64,000 nt of DNA, taken from NCBI RefSeq assembly GCF_900141985.1, contig NZ_FQZK01000011.1, positions 181,557-245,556 on the forward strand. The letters run 5' to 3'. The number at the start of each line of letters is the position of its first letter. Positions within the stretch are counted from its first letter, which is position 1. The stretch comes from Nocardiopsis flavescens. Lineage in GTDB: Bacteria > Actinomycetota > Actinomycetes > Streptosporangiales > Streptosporangiaceae. Below are positions 43,724 through 52,483 of this stretch, piece by piece. A program made the translations under genes and the position numbers. The notes under the pieces were generated by a model. It made no database searches, had not been told where the DNA came from, and worked only from the letters and a program-made list of their open reading frames with translations.

Positions 43724-44515
43724 ATGACCATGACCGCGCTCTCCCCCTCCACGTCCGTGCCCCACCCCTCGGGCGCCCCGGACGACGTGGTGGAGCGCGC
43801 CGAGGGTCCGCTCCGCGTTCTGCTGGTGGAGCCCGAGTCCGAGCAGTCGCACCAGCTGGTGCTCTCGCTCAGCGGCCACGACGTGGACATCACGGTGTGC
43901 GTCGACGGGGCGGAGGCGCTGCTGCGGGTGGGGCTGATCCGCCCGGACACGATCGTGACCAGTGCCGCCCCTCCCGAGGTGGACCTGGAGACGCTGGTGC
44001 GGGTGACCCGGCGGGCGACCGACATACCGATCCTCATCGGGGTGGGCCCCGGCGACTCCCAGCGCGCGCTGCGCGCGCTGGCCGCCGGGGCCACCGCCTG
44101 TGTCAGCCGCCCGTACCGCATCCCGGAGCTGGCCGCGCTGCTGCGCGGTTCGCTGCCGGGCATGGACGGGGGCGGCCACCTGGAGCAGGTCGCCGCGCCG
44201 GGCGCCTCGCTGCGCTCGGGCGCGCTGGAGCTGGACGCCCTGGGCCACCGGTTGTTCGTGGACGGACACCCGGTGGACCTGGCGCTGCGGGAGTTCGGGA
44301 TCATGGACTTCCTCCTGCGCCACCACGGCCGCGTGGTCAGCCGCGAGGAGCTGTGGACCGAGGTCTGGCGCAAGCCGCTGCCCCCGGTCAACAACACCAT
44401 CGCCGTGCACATCCGCAGGCTGCGCCACAAGCTCGGTGATTCCGAGGCCCGCCCGAGATTCATCCACACGGTGCGCGGGATCGGATATCGATTGGACACG
44501 GCGAACGGCGGATAG
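43724..44515 (+). CDS. OmpR-type DNA-binding protein with degenerate receiver domain
   Basis: 263 residues: a receiver-like domain (~30-140) and a C-terminal OmpR/PhoB winged helix (~155-258; REFGIMDFLLRHHGRVVSREELW, HIRRLRHKLGD, FIHTVRGIGYRLD). The receiver lacks the phosphorylation residues: the Asp is Ser80 (IVTSAAPP), the acidic pair is E36-P37, and the Lys is Arg (SRPYRIPEL). It probably works without phosphorylation. No sensor kinase gene is adjacent. Being between pstB and pstS, it may regulate phosphate genes or itself respond to PstB; that is unproven. Confidence 0.85.
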   Translation: MTMTALSPSTSVPHPSGAPDDVVERAEGPLRVLLVEPESEQSHQLVLSLSGHDVDITVCVDGAEALLRVGLIRPDTIVTSAAPPEVDLETLVRVTRRATDIPILIGVGPGDSQRALRALAAGATACVSRPYRIPELAALLRGSLPGMDGGGHLEQVAAPGASLRSGALELDALGHRLFVDGHPVDLALREFGIMDFLLRHHGRVVSREELWTEVWRKPLPPVNNTIAVHIRRLRHKLGDSEARPRFIHTVRGIGYRLDTANGG

Positions 44516-44535
44516 GCATGGTCTGAGCAGTACTC

Positions 44536-44570
44536 CAAGGGTCCCCCGGATCACCCGGGGCGGCCCCTTG
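44536..44570 (+). terminator. Imperfect hairpin terminator after the regulator gene
   Basis: CAAGGG-T-CCCCGG pairs imperfectly with CCGGGG-CGG-CCCTTG, 20 bp after the stop. The stem is interrupted, so termination may be partial. Confidence 0.45.
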
Positions 44571-44760
44571 TTCATGTTCGCGTCACTTCCCCGGAAGACA
44601 CACGCGAAAGTGAATGACGAAGAAATACGAATATCGGCGCGATGACCGCGCACCCCCCGCCTCCCCTTGGCATACCCACAGGTCATCACGGTGGGATGCG
44701 TCACGGCGACTCTCCGGCCACCTCGCGGTCGCACACGGCTCGTTACCTGAATGTGACCAC

Positions 44761-44782
44761 CATTCACCCCCCATTCACCCGA
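44761..44782 (+). promoter_or_regulatory. PHO box upstream of pstS
   Basis: Two adjacent 11-base direct repeats, CATTCACCCCC (44761-44771) and CATTCACCCGA (44772-44782), and a weaker third unit before them, match the PhoP-binding PHO box. The site is 106 bp before the pstS start in a 372-bp intergenic region with a lower-GC stretch near 44815-44850. Confidence 0.65.
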
Positions 44783-44887
44783 CTTCCACCACCTGGCCGC
44801 CATTTCGATGACGACGCGACTTTCTTCGCGTTTAACGTCGTTTTACGTCAGCCCCGACAGCGGTGATTCAACGAGGAGAACTTCGAC

Positions 44888-45979
44888 ATGCGCAACGGGC
44901 GTTCCAAGCTCGCCGTCCTGGCGGCCATCCCCCTGCTCGCCACTGCGTGCGGCGGTGGAGGCGACACCGGTGGCGACACCAGCGGCGACGCCGCAGCCGA
45001 GCAGCTCAGCGCTTCGCTGACCGGTGCGGGCGCCAGCTTCCCGGACCCGCTCTTCCAGGACCTGATCTACACCTACAACAGCGACGTGCAGCCCGGCGTC
45101 CAGATCAACTACCAGAGCGTCGGCTCCGGTGCCGGCGTCGAGCAGTTCCTGGAGCAGACGGTCGACTTCGGCTCCTCCGAGGAGTTCCTGGACGAAGAGG
45201 ACCTGGCCGCCGCCGAGGAGGCCCGCAGCTGCGCCGCGGTGCAGTTCCCGGTGGTCTTCGGCGCCGTCGTCATCGCGTTCAACAACGAGGCCCTGGACGG
45301 CCTGGTCCTGGACGCCGAGACCGTCGCCCAGATCTACGACGGCCAGATCACCACCTTCGACGACCCGGCCATCGCCGAGCTCAACCCCGACCTGGACCTG
45401 CCGGGCGACGAGATCATCCCGGTCCACCGCTCCGACAGCTCCGGAACCACGTACGTGTTCAGCCACTACCTCACCACCGAGGTGGACTGGTGGGCCGACA
45501 AGTACGGCGAGGGCAAGGAGCTGGACTGGGCCGACGGCCTGGTCGGCGGCCAGCAGAACGACGGCGTCGCCCAGGGCATCACCCAGAACCCCGGCGGCCT
45601 CGGCTACGTCAACCAGTCCTTCGCCCAGGAGGCCGGGCTGTCCGTCGCCCACATCGTGAACGAGGACGGCACCCCGATCGAGCCCACCCTGGAGGCGACC
45701 ATCGCCGCCTCCGAGGAGGTCGAGGTCCCGGACAACTTCCAGTTCGCGATCGACAACGTCGGCGGCGAGGGCTACCCGATCGCCGGCACCAACTGGATCT
45801 TCACCTACACCTGCGGCTACGAGCAGGCCAACGCCGACGCGATCATCGACTTCTGGACCTGGGCCCTCACCGACGAAGGCGCCCGCGACCTGGCCGGCGA
45901 GCTGGGCTACGCCCCCCTGGGCGACGCCCTGACCGACCGCGTGATCGCCGAGCTGGAGAAGACCAACTCCGCCAACTAG
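44888..45979 (+). CDS. pstS: Phosphate-binding lipoprotein PstS
   Basis: 363 residues: a signal peptide with lipobox ATAC (LLATAC, Cys21), a Gly/Asp-rich linker, then the phosphate-binding fold with TGAGASFPDPLFQDLI, VDFGSSEEFL, RSDSSGTTYVFSHYL and GGLGYV. It captures phosphate outside the membrane for PstC/PstA. ATG 44888 has a GAGGAG site. It has its own PHO box. Confidence 0.93.
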   Translation: MRNGRSKLAVLAAIPLLATACGGGGDTGGDTSGDAAAEQLSASLTGAGASFPDPLFQDLIYTYNSDVQPGVQINYQSVGSGAGVEQFLEQTVDFGSSEEFLDEEDLAAAEEARSCAAVQFPVVFGAVVIAFNNEALDGLVLDAETVAQIYDGQITTFDDPAIAELNPDLDLPGDEIIPVHRSDSSGTTYVFSHYLTTEVDWWADKYGEGKELDWADGLVGGQQNDGVAQGITQNPGGLGYVNQSFAQEAGLSVAHIVNEDGTPIEPTLEATIAASEEVEVPDNFQFAIDNVGGEGYPIAGTNWIFTYTCGYEQANADAIIDFWTWALTDEGARDLAGELGYAPLGDALTDRVIAELEKTNSAN

Positions 45980-46141
45980 CGGACCCCTCCCCGAGGCGCG
46001 AGGCACCCCCTCACCCTCCGGAGACCGCCCGCGGCGGCCGGGCCCCCGGCCCGGCCGCCGCCCCCTTACCCCCTCCTCCGCCCCGTGGTGCCGGGGCGGG
46101 ACCGCTCTCCACTCCCCACGAAAGCCACAGAGGAGAAGCAC

Positions 46142-47149
46142 ATGCCCACCGAGGCCCCCGAGGCCCCGCAGGCCCCCGAGGACTCCCCACGGAGGACCCT
46201 GGCGTCCGGCAGAGGGCGGATGGCCGACCCGATCTTCAAGTGGACCGTCGCCGCCTCCGGGACCATCGTGCTGGTCATCCTGGCGCTGATGGTCATCCGG
46301 ACCACCACCGAGGCGTGGCCGGTGTTCGCCAAGGAGGGCTTCTTCGGGTTCCTCTTCGGGCAGGACTGGACGGCCGGCGGCTCCCGTACCGAGATCACGG
46401 GCACGTACGGCGCCTGGCCGTTCATCTACGGCACCCTGGTGACCGCGACCATCGCGATCATCATCGCGCTGCCCCTGGCGATCATGGTCGCCGTCTACCT
46501 CACCCACATGGCCCCGCGCCGTATCGCCAAGCCGCTCTCCTACACAGTGGAGCTGCTGGCCGCGGTGCCCAGCGTCATCTTCGGCCTCTGGGGCCTGCAC
46601 TGGTTCCTGCCGAACGTGATGCGCCCCTTCTTCGAGCTGGTCGAGTCCACCCTGGGCTGGTTCTTCCTCTTCGAGGGCCCGGTGCGCGGCGTCGGCTACT
46701 TCCCCGCGGGCATCGTGCTGGCGATCATGATCCTGCCGATCATGACCGCCATCATCCGCGAGGTCATCGCGGTGCAGCCGCTGGAGCAGCAGATGGCCGG
46801 CTACGCGCTGGGCTCCACCCGGTGGGAGGTCATCACCAAGGTGGTGCTGCCCTCCAGCTTCTCCGGCATCGTCGCCGCGACCATGCTGGGCCTGGGCCGC
46901 GCCCTGGGCGAGACCATCGCGGTCCTGATGCTGATCGGCGGCTCCCAGTCCTGGGGCGCCAGCCTCTTCGGCACCGGCAGCAGCATGGCCTCGCACATCG
47001 CCGCGACCTTCGGCGAGTCCTCGCCGGAGACCCGGACCGGGCTCATGGCGATCGGTGTCGCCCTGTTCCTGGTCACGATGATCATCAACGTCCTGGCCCG
47101 CGTCGTCGTGTGGCGCCTGGGGCAGTTCACGGGAGACGCCGCAGTATGA
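46142..47149 (+). CDS. pstC: Phosphate ABC transporter permease PstC
   Basis: 335 residues with six membrane helices and the ABC permease loop (EAA-like) region TRWEVITKVVLPSSFSGIVAATMLGLGRALGET. The first outer loop between helices 1 and 2 is long. It starts 162 bp after pstS with an AGAGGAG site and overlaps pstA by 4 bp (ATGA). Confidence 0.92.
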   Translation: MPTEAPEAPQAPEDSPRRTLASGRGRMADPIFKWTVAASGTIVLVILALMVIRTTTEAWPVFAKEGFFGFLFGQDWTAGGSRTEITGTYGAWPFIYGTLVTATIAIIIALPLAIMVAVYLTHMAPRRIAKPLSYTVELLAAVPSVIFGLWGLHWFLPNVMRPFFELVESTLGWFFLFEGPVRGVGYFPAGIVLAIMILPIMTAIIREVIAVQPLEQQMAGYALGSTRWEVITKVVLPSSFSGIVAATMLGLGRALGETIAVLMLIGGSQSWGASLFGTGSSMASHIAATFGESSPETRTGLMAIGVALFLVTMIINVLARVVVWRLGQFTGDAAV

Positions 47150-48057
47150 GCACCGCGACCACGACACCCCCGACCCCGGCGCAGCACGTCCCGCTGAGCG
47201 TGCGCCCGCCCGGCTCCGGCTTCCGGCGGTTCAAGAACCGCTCGGCCACGGTCATCCTGACCGGCGCGATGATCCTCGCGATGATCCCGCTGTTCCTCAT
47301 CATCTTCGAGGTCACCCGGCGCGGCATCGGCGTGGTGAACCTGGAGTTCTTCACGGCCACCGAGCCCCCGCCCCGGCGCGAGGGCGGCGGCTACGCGGCC
47401 GGCTTCTTCGGCACGCTGTACATCATGGTGCTGGCCGTCGCGATGTCGATCCCGTTCGGCATCGCCACCGCCGTGTACATCGTGGAGTACGGCCCCAACC
47501 GCCTGACCGGCGCGATCCGCTTCTTCACCGACGTGATGACCGGCATCCCCTCGATCTTCGTGGGCCTGTTCGTCTACGGCCTGCTGGTGATCGGCTGGGG
47601 TGGGATGGGCTTCGGCACGTTCGTGGGCGCCGTGGCGATCGCGGTGATGATGCTGCCGATCGTCACGCGCTCGGCGGAGGAGATGCTGCGCCTGGTGCCG
47701 AACGAGATGCGCAACGCCAGCTACGGCCTGGGCGCGCGCAAGTGGCAGACCATCGTCCACACGGTGCTGCCCGCCGCCGCCCCCGGCCTGACCACCGGTT
47801 CGATGCTGGCGGTCGCCCGCGGTATCGGCGAGACCGCGCCGCTGCTGCTGACGGCCTTCGGCACCGGCATCATCGTCACCGCGTTCCAGGGCTCCCCCCA
47901 GGGCGCCGTGCCGATGCAGCTGTACCGGGGCGCGGCCCAGCCGTTCGAGGCGGGCATCGACCGCGCGTGGGGCGCGGCGCTGTGCCTGTTCCTCCTGGTG
48001 CTGCTGTTCACGGTGATCGCCCGCTGGATCGGCTCCCGGGCGTCCGTCGGCAAGTGA
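47146..48057 (+). CDS. pstA: Phosphate ABC transporter permease PstA
   Basis: 303 residues, six membrane helices, permease loop LGARKWQTIVHTVLPAAAPGLTTGSMLAVARGIGET, and a proline-rich basic N-terminus. With PstC it forms the phosphate channel. ATG 47146 overlaps the pstC stop. No phoU gene follows; the operon ends with the hairpin at 48074-48113. Confidence 0.92.
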   Translation: MSTATTTPPTPAQHVPLSVRPPGSGFRRFKNRSATVILTGAMILAMIPLFLIIFEVTRRGIGVVNLEFFTATEPPPRREGGGYAAGFFGTLYIMVLAVAMSIPFGIATAVYIVEYGPNRLTGAIRFFTDVMTGIPSIFVGLFVYGLLVIGWGGMGFGTFVGAVAIAVMMLPIVTRSAEEMLRLVPNEMRNASYGLGARKWQTIVHTVLPAAAPGLTTGSMLAVARGIGETAPLLLTAFGTGIIVTAFQGSPQGAVPMQLYRGAAQPFEAGIDRAWGAALCLFLLVLLFTVIARWIGSRASVGK

Positions 48058-48073
48058 ACGCGTGAGTCCCCGC

Positions 48074-48113
48074 AAGGGCCGCCCCGGTGCGAGAACCGCC
48101 CGGCGCGGCCCTT
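48074..48113 (+). terminator. Terminator after pstA
   Basis: Nine-base stem AAGGGCCGC/GCGGCCCTT (48074-48082 with 48105-48113), 16 bp after the pstA stop. Confidence 0.6.
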
Positions 48114-48165
48114 CGTCCTACCTGTAGCCTTTTCCGCACCAACGGACCCCCGACTGGGAGAGACA

Positions 48166-48381
48166 ATGCCCGAGACCTCCGAGTACGCCGCCACGTTCGC
48201 CCTCGTCGACGCCGACGGCGACGGCCGCATCTCCGCCGACGAGCTGGTGGCCCTGATGCGCAACCTGGGCGACGCGTGCACCCACGAGCAGGCCGCCGAG
48301 ACGGTGCGCGCCATGGACTCCAACGGCGACTCGCGCATCTCCCTGGAGGAGTTCGCCCGGTTCATGTCCTCCCGGAACTGA
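48166..48381 (+). CDS. Small EF-hand calcium-binding protein
   Basis: 71 residues with two EF-hand loops: DADGDGRISADE (~16-27) and DSNGDSRISLEE (~50-61), each with Asp at positions 1, 3, 5 and Glu at 12, like bacterial calmodulin-like proteins (CabD-type). It likely binds Ca2+ in the cytosol as buffer or sensor. ATG 48166 has a GGGAGAG site. A terminator follows at 48431. Confidence 0.88.
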   Translation: MPETSEYAATFALVDADGDGRISADELVALMRNLGDACTHEQAAETVRAMDSNGDSRISLEEFARFMSSRN

Positions 48382-48430
48382 CGCCCGCGGCCGGGACCGC
48401 CCCCGGACCGCGGTCCCGTGCGACGTGGAC

Positions 48431-48460
48431 GGTGTCCCGCGGCTGCGGACGCGGGACACC
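48431..48460 (+). terminator. Terminator after the EF-hand gene
   Basis: A perfect 11-bp stem GGTGTCCCGCG/CGCGGGACACC (48431-48441 with 48450-48460). The remaining sequence to 48684 is GC-rich with no gene seen. Confidence 0.7.
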
Positions 48461-48684
48461 GTGCCCTCCCCGAGCCTCTCCCCGGGCCCTCCGGGGGCAC
48501 CGCGGCCGGGACCGCCGGTGGCACCGGCCGCCGGGGCCCGCGGCCACCGGCGCGGTGGGCGACGCCGCCCGGCGGGCCGGGGCGGCCGGGTGCCGCGCGT
48601 CGGCGACATCCCGGCCGAGGCGGGCCCCGCCCGTGACGCAGGGCCGGACGGCGTCCGCCGCCGGGCTCCGGACGGGTCGGCGGG

Positions 48685-49374
48685 TCAGGGCTCCCGGGCC
48701 AGGTAGACGGTGTCCGGGACGCCGCGCGCCACCGTCACCTCGATCACGTCCACCCGGGCGAAGCGCTCCCGCAGCAGCTCCTCGAAGGAGTCCACCGCGT
48801 TGGCGCTCCAGAACGCCAGCACCCCGCCGGGCGCCAGCAGGCCCCCGAGCAGGTCCAGCCCGGCCGGCCGGTACAGCCGGTCGTTGGCCTCGGTCACCGT
48901 CCAGTCCGGACCGTTGTCGGTGTCCAGGCAGATCGCGTCGTAGCGCTGGGAGCGCCCGGCGGCCGCCTGCGTCCAGGCGACGATGTCGTCGTTGTGCACC
49001 CGGCAGCGGGGCTCCCGGTGCACGTACCCCGCGGCCTCGCCCAGCTCCCCGTCGTGCCAGGCGATGACGTGCGGCTCCAGTTCGACGACCTCCACCAGGG
49101 ATACCCGGGGGTCGTCCAGCGCCTCCCGGGCCGAGAAGCCCACCCCCAGGCCGCCGATGAGCACGCGGGCCCGTGAGCGCCCCCGCGGCAGCGCCGCCAG
49201 GCTGGCCCGGACCATCTCCCGCTCCGAGGTCCCGTCGCGGGTGTCCATGAGGAACACCCCGTTGCTGTAGATCTCGTAGTGCGCGCCCACCCGGCGCAGC
49301 ACCAGGTCGCCGCCCGTCTCGCCCTTGACCCGGGCGAGCGTCTCCGTCTCCTCCGCCACCTGCCGTGTGTCCAT
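48685..49374 (-). CDS. Spermidine-synthase-like methyltransferase-fold protein
   Basis: 229 residues with the SAM-type Rossmann region VLIGGLGVGFSARE (~70-83), VELEPHVIAWH (~94-104) and LDTDNGPDW. The spermidine synthase N-terminal beta domain is reduced. Such short proteins are widespread in actinobacteria, and polyamine synthesis is uncertain. ATG 49374 has no ribosome site; CACAAT lies exactly 6 bases before it on the minus strand, so the mRNA is probably leaderless. Confidence 0.75.
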   Translation of the reverse strand: MDTRQVAEETETLARVKGETGGDLVLRRVGAHYEIYSNGVFLMDTRDGTSEREMVRASLAALPRGRSRARVLIGGLGVGFSAREALDDPRVSLVEVVELEPHVIAWHDGELGEAAGYVHREPRCRVHNDDIVAWTQAAAGRSQRYDAICLDTDNGPDWTVTEANDRLYRPAGLDLLGGLLAPGGVLAFWSANAVDSFEELLRERFARVDVIEVTVARGVPDTVYLAREP

Positions 49375-49587
49375 CCCGCCATTGTGCCGTCCGGGAGGGC
49401 CCGGGGCACAGCGCTTCGCGCGTTCGTGCACCTAGCAGACCGTTTCTGGAAAGTTCCCGAAGTGTTGAATCTGTGATACAACCGGTCCCTTTGTGACGCC
49501 CGTAACAGGGGTAGGTCCTGCACGATTGTCGCGATACGGCCCCCGGATTCCTCCCCGGGGGCCCGACAGGTTAGAGAGAAGGATCAG

Positions 49588-51798
49588 ATGTCATCTGTTC
49601 CGGTCAACGGCCGGGCGGCTCCACCGCCCGCGCCGGGCAAACCGAAATGGACGCCCAAGAGCATCGCCGTCTGGGCCGGCGTCGCTCTGGTGGGTGCCGT
49701 CTCGTGGGGCGTGATCGCCATCGGCCGGGGCGAAGAGGTGTCGGCCGCCTGGCTGATCTTCGCCGCGCTCGCGTCCTACGCCATCGCCTACCGCTTCTAC
49801 GCACGGTTCATCCAGTACAAGGTGCTGGTGGCCGACGCGACACGCGCCACCCCGGCCGAGCGCCTCGACAACGGCGCCGACTTCCACCCGACCGACCGCC
49901 GGGTGCTCTACGGCCACCACTTCGCCGCCATCGCCGGCGCCGGCCCGCTCGTCGGCCCGGTCCTCGCCGCGCAGATGGGCTTCCTGCCCGGCACCATCTG
50001 GATCATCCTGGGTGTGATCTTCGCGGGTGCCGTGCAGGACATGGTCGTGCTGTTCTTCTCCACCCGCCGCAACGGCCGCTCGCTCGGCCAGATGGCGCGC
50101 GAGGAGATCGGCCCGGTCGGCGGCATCGCGGCGCTCATCGCCGTGCTGTCCATCATGATCATCCTGCTGGCCGTGCTGGCCATGGTGGTCGTGAACGCGC
50201 TGGCCGAGTCGCCGTGGGGCGCGTTCTCCCTGATCATGACGATCCCCATCGCCCTGTTCATGGGCGTGTACCTGCGGTTCGTCAGGCCGGGCAAGGTCAT
50301 GGAGACCTCCGCCATCGGCGTCGTCCTGCTGCTGCTGTCCATCGTCGGCGGCGGCTGGGTGGCCGAGCACGCGGTCCTGAGCGAGGTCTTCCTCTTCACC
50401 AAGAACGAGCTGACCATCGGCCTGATCGCCTACGGCTTCATCGCCTCGGTCCTGCCGGTGTGGCTGCTGCTGGCCCCGCGCGACTACCTGTCGACCTTCA
50501 TGAAGGTCGGCGTGGTCGTGCTTCTCGCGGTGTCGATCCTCATCGCGATGCCGTCGCTGCAACTGCCGCGGTTCACCGAGTTCGCCTTCAACGGCCAGGG
50601 CCCGGTGGTGGCCGGGCCGCTGTTCCCGTTCGTGTTCATCACGATCGCCTGCGGCGCCCTGTCGGGGTTCCACGCACTGATCTCCTCGGGCACCACGCCC
50701 AAGCTCATCGAGAAGGAGACCCAGGTCCGGATGATCGGATACGGGTCCATGCTCACCGAGTCGTTCGTGGCGGTCATGGCCCTGATCACCGCGTGCATCA
50801 TCGACCCCGGCGTGTACTTCGCGATGAACATGCCGATGAACGCCCTGGGCGGCAGCGTGGAGTCCGCCGCGGCCACCGTCAGCCAGCTCGGCTTCACGGT
50901 GGACGCCGCGACCCTCCAGCAGATCGCGCGGGACATCGGCGAGAACGAGATCATCGCCCGCACCGGCGGTGCGCCCACGTTCGCCCTGGGCGCGGCGACG
51001 ATCTTCTCCAGCGTGTTCGGCGGCCAGGCCATGATGGCGTTCTGGTACCACTTCGCCGTCATGTTCGAGGCGCTGTTCATCCTCACCACCGTCGACGCCG
51101 GCACGCGCGTCGGCCGGTTCATGCTCCAGGACACCCTGGGCAACGTGTACAAGCCGATGCGCAACCCGAGCTGGCGGCCCGGGGCGTGGATCTGCAGCGC
51201 GCTGATCGTCGGCGGCTGGGGCTACTTCCTGTGGGCGGGCGTGAACGACCCGCTGGGCGGCATCAACCAGCTGTTCCCGCTGTTCGGCATCGCCAACCAG
51301 CTGCTGGCGGCGATCGCGCTGGCGGTGTGCACCACGCTGATCATCAAGGCGGGCAAGGCCAAATACGCCTGGGTCACCCTGGTGCCCCTGGCCTGGGACG
51401 CCGTGGTCACGCTGACCGCGAGCTACCAGAAGGTGTTCTCGCCCGACCCGAAGATCGGGTTCTTCGCCCAGCGCAGCCAGTTCTCCGAGGCCCTCGCCAA
51501 CGGCGAGCCCGGGGTGGGCGCGGTGCAGGGCGAGGAGGCCATGCGCCAGGTGGTCGTGAACACGACCGTCCAGGGCACCCTCTCGGTGCTGTTCGCGCTG
51601 CTGGTGGTCATCATCCTGGTCGACTCGGTCCGGGTGTGGATCCAGGCGCTGCGCGCCCCGGCGGGGTCGCTGCCGCTGACGGAGGTCCCGTACGAGAAGT
51701 CCCGGAGCTGGGCTCCGGACGGGCTCATCCCGACCCGGGAGGAGCGCGAGTACGCACGGAGCCTGGAAGGCGTGGGCGCCGAGGAGAAGAAGGAGTAG
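49588..51798 (+). CDS. cstA: Carbon starvation protein CstA (pyruvate/peptide transporter)
   Basis: 736 residues with about 16-18 membrane helices and CstA motifs: HFAAIAGAGPLVGPVLAAQMG (~112-132, in two parts), GFHALISSGTTPKLI, FGGQAMMAFWYHF and LFGIANQLLAAIAL. It imports pyruvate or peptides during carbon starvation. It precedes a YbdD-like gene, as in many bacteria. The upstream region (49375-49587) has several short repeats and a TGTGACGCCCGTAACA sequence slightly like a CRP site, but it is weak. Confidence 0.92.
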   Translation: MSSVPVNGRAAPPPAPGKPKWTPKSIAVWAGVALVGAVSWGVIAIGRGEEVSAAWLIFAALASYAIAYRFYARFIQYKVLVADATRATPAERLDNGADFHPTDRRVLYGHHFAAIAGAGPLVGPVLAAQMGFLPGTIWIILGVIFAGAVQDMVVLFFSTRRNGRSLGQMAREEIGPVGGIAALIAVLSIMIILLAVLAMVVVNALAESPWGAFSLIMTIPIALFMGVYLRFVRPGKVMETSAIGVVLLLLSIVGGGWVAEHAVLSEVFLFTKNELTIGLIAYGFIASVLPVWLLLAPRDYLSTFMKVGVVVLLAVSILIAMPSLQLPRFTEFAFNGQGPVVAGPLFPFVFITIACGALSGFHALISSGTTPKLIEKETQVRMIGYGSMLTESFVAVMALITACIIDPGVYFAMNMPMNALGGSVESAAATVSQLGFTVDAATLQQIARDIGENEIIARTGGAPTFALGAATIFSSVFGGQAMMAFWYHFAVMFEALFILTTVDAGTRVGRFMLQDTLGNVYKPMRNPSWRPGAWICSALIVGGWGYFLWAGVNDPLGGINQLFPLFGIANQLLAAIALAVCTTLIIKAGKAKYAWVTLVPLAWDAVVTLTASYQKVFSPDPKIGFFAQRSQFSEALANGEPGVGAVQGEEAMRQVVVNTTVQGTLSVLFALLVVIILVDSVRVWIQALRAPAGSLPLTEVPYEKSRSWAPDGLIPTREEREYARSLEGVGAEEKKE

Positions 51799-51804
51799 CG
51801 GACG

Positions 51805-52017
51805 ATGGCGACGGGCTCGGAACTCGGTCCGAGGCTGCTGCGCGGACTGCGGGAGGCGTGGCAGATCGCCCGCGGGATCGCGGGCGAGCGGGCGTACGAG
51901 ATCTATCTGGAGCACCACGCCCGGGAGCACCCGGGGGTGGAGCCCATGGGAGAGCGCGTCTTCTGGCGCCACCATACGGACAGGGGCGACACGGATCCCG
52001 GGTCGCGCTGCTGCTAG
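51805..52017 (+). CDS. YbdD/YjiX-family small protein
   Basis: 70 residues with the family motif VEPMGERVFWRHH near residues 46-58 and the pattern LEHHAREHPG. YbdD-like proteins are encoded beside cstA and are probably needed for its function. It starts 6 bp after the cstA stop. It ends in a Cys pair. A terminator follows at 52024-52048. Confidence 0.85.
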   Translation: MATGSELGPRLLRGLREAWQIARGIAGERAYEIYLEHHAREHPGVEPMGERVFWRHHTDRGDTDPGSRCC

Positions 52018-52023
52018 GTGGCG

Positions 52024-52048
52024 GGGCCCCGGAGTTCCTCCGGGGCCC
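52024..52048 (+). terminator. Terminator after the cstA operon
   Basis: A perfect 11-bp GC stem GGGCCCCGGAG/CTCCGGGGCCC (52024-52034 with 52038-52048), 6 bp after the stop, followed by a TTCCGCGTTTT tail. Confidence 0.75.
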
Positions 52049-52071
52049 TTCCGCGTTTTGTGACCCGCGGG

Positions 52072-52077
52072 TAACTT
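52072..52077 (+). promoter_or_regulatory. -10 element TAACTT of a leaderless DoxX-like gene
   Basis: TAACTT is followed by 6 bases and then GTG 52084, with no ribosome site: a leaderless start, as for SURF1. Confidence 0.5.
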
Positions 52078-52083
52078 GGGGGT

Positions 52084-52464
52084 GTGATGAAGAGACTGCG
52101 CACCGTCGCCCCCTTCGCGCTCGGCGGCCTGTTCCTGGCCTCGGGCGTGCTGCACTTCGCCGCCCCGAAGCCGTTCCAGGCGATCATGCCGCGCTCCCTG
52201 CCCGCGCCGCGGGCGTGGGTGTACGGCAGCGGCGCCGCCGAGATCGCCTGCGGCCTGGGGCTGCTGACCCGCCGCCGCTGGGCGGGCCCGGCCGGTGCGG
52301 GCCTGCTGCTGGCGGTCTGGCCGGCCAACGTGCGCATGGCGCTGGACTCGGGCTCGGGCCACCTGCCGGGCCCGGCCGACAACCGCCTCCTCGCCTGGGG
52401 GCGCGTGCCCCTCCAGGTGCCCCTCATCTGGGCCGCCCTGCAGTCCCGCCCCGCGCAGGACTGA
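52084..52464 (+). CDS. DoxX-like membrane protein
   Basis: 126 residues with three or four helices, the first at ~9-28 (FALGGLFLASGVLHFAAP) and the segment PRAWVYGSGAAEIACGLGLL typical of DoxX/MauE-type proteins, followed by a WPANVRMAL segment. The function is unclear, possibly a membrane redox protein. GTG 52084 is assigned by the leaderless promoter; ATG 52087 is the next codon. Confidence 0.75.
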   Translation: MMKRLRTVAPFALGGLFLASGVLHFAAPKPFQAIMPRSLPAPRAWVYGSGAAEIACGLGLLTRRRWAGPAGAGLLLAVWPANVRMALDSGSGHLPGPADNRLLAWGRVPLQVPLIWAALQSRPAQD

Positions 52465-52483
52465 CCGGGAGGGCGCGCCGGGG

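Noticed and set aside
49493..49512. A CRP site in front of cstA
   Set aside because: TGTGA-N6-TAACA differs from the second half-site TCACA at two positions, so the match is weak.
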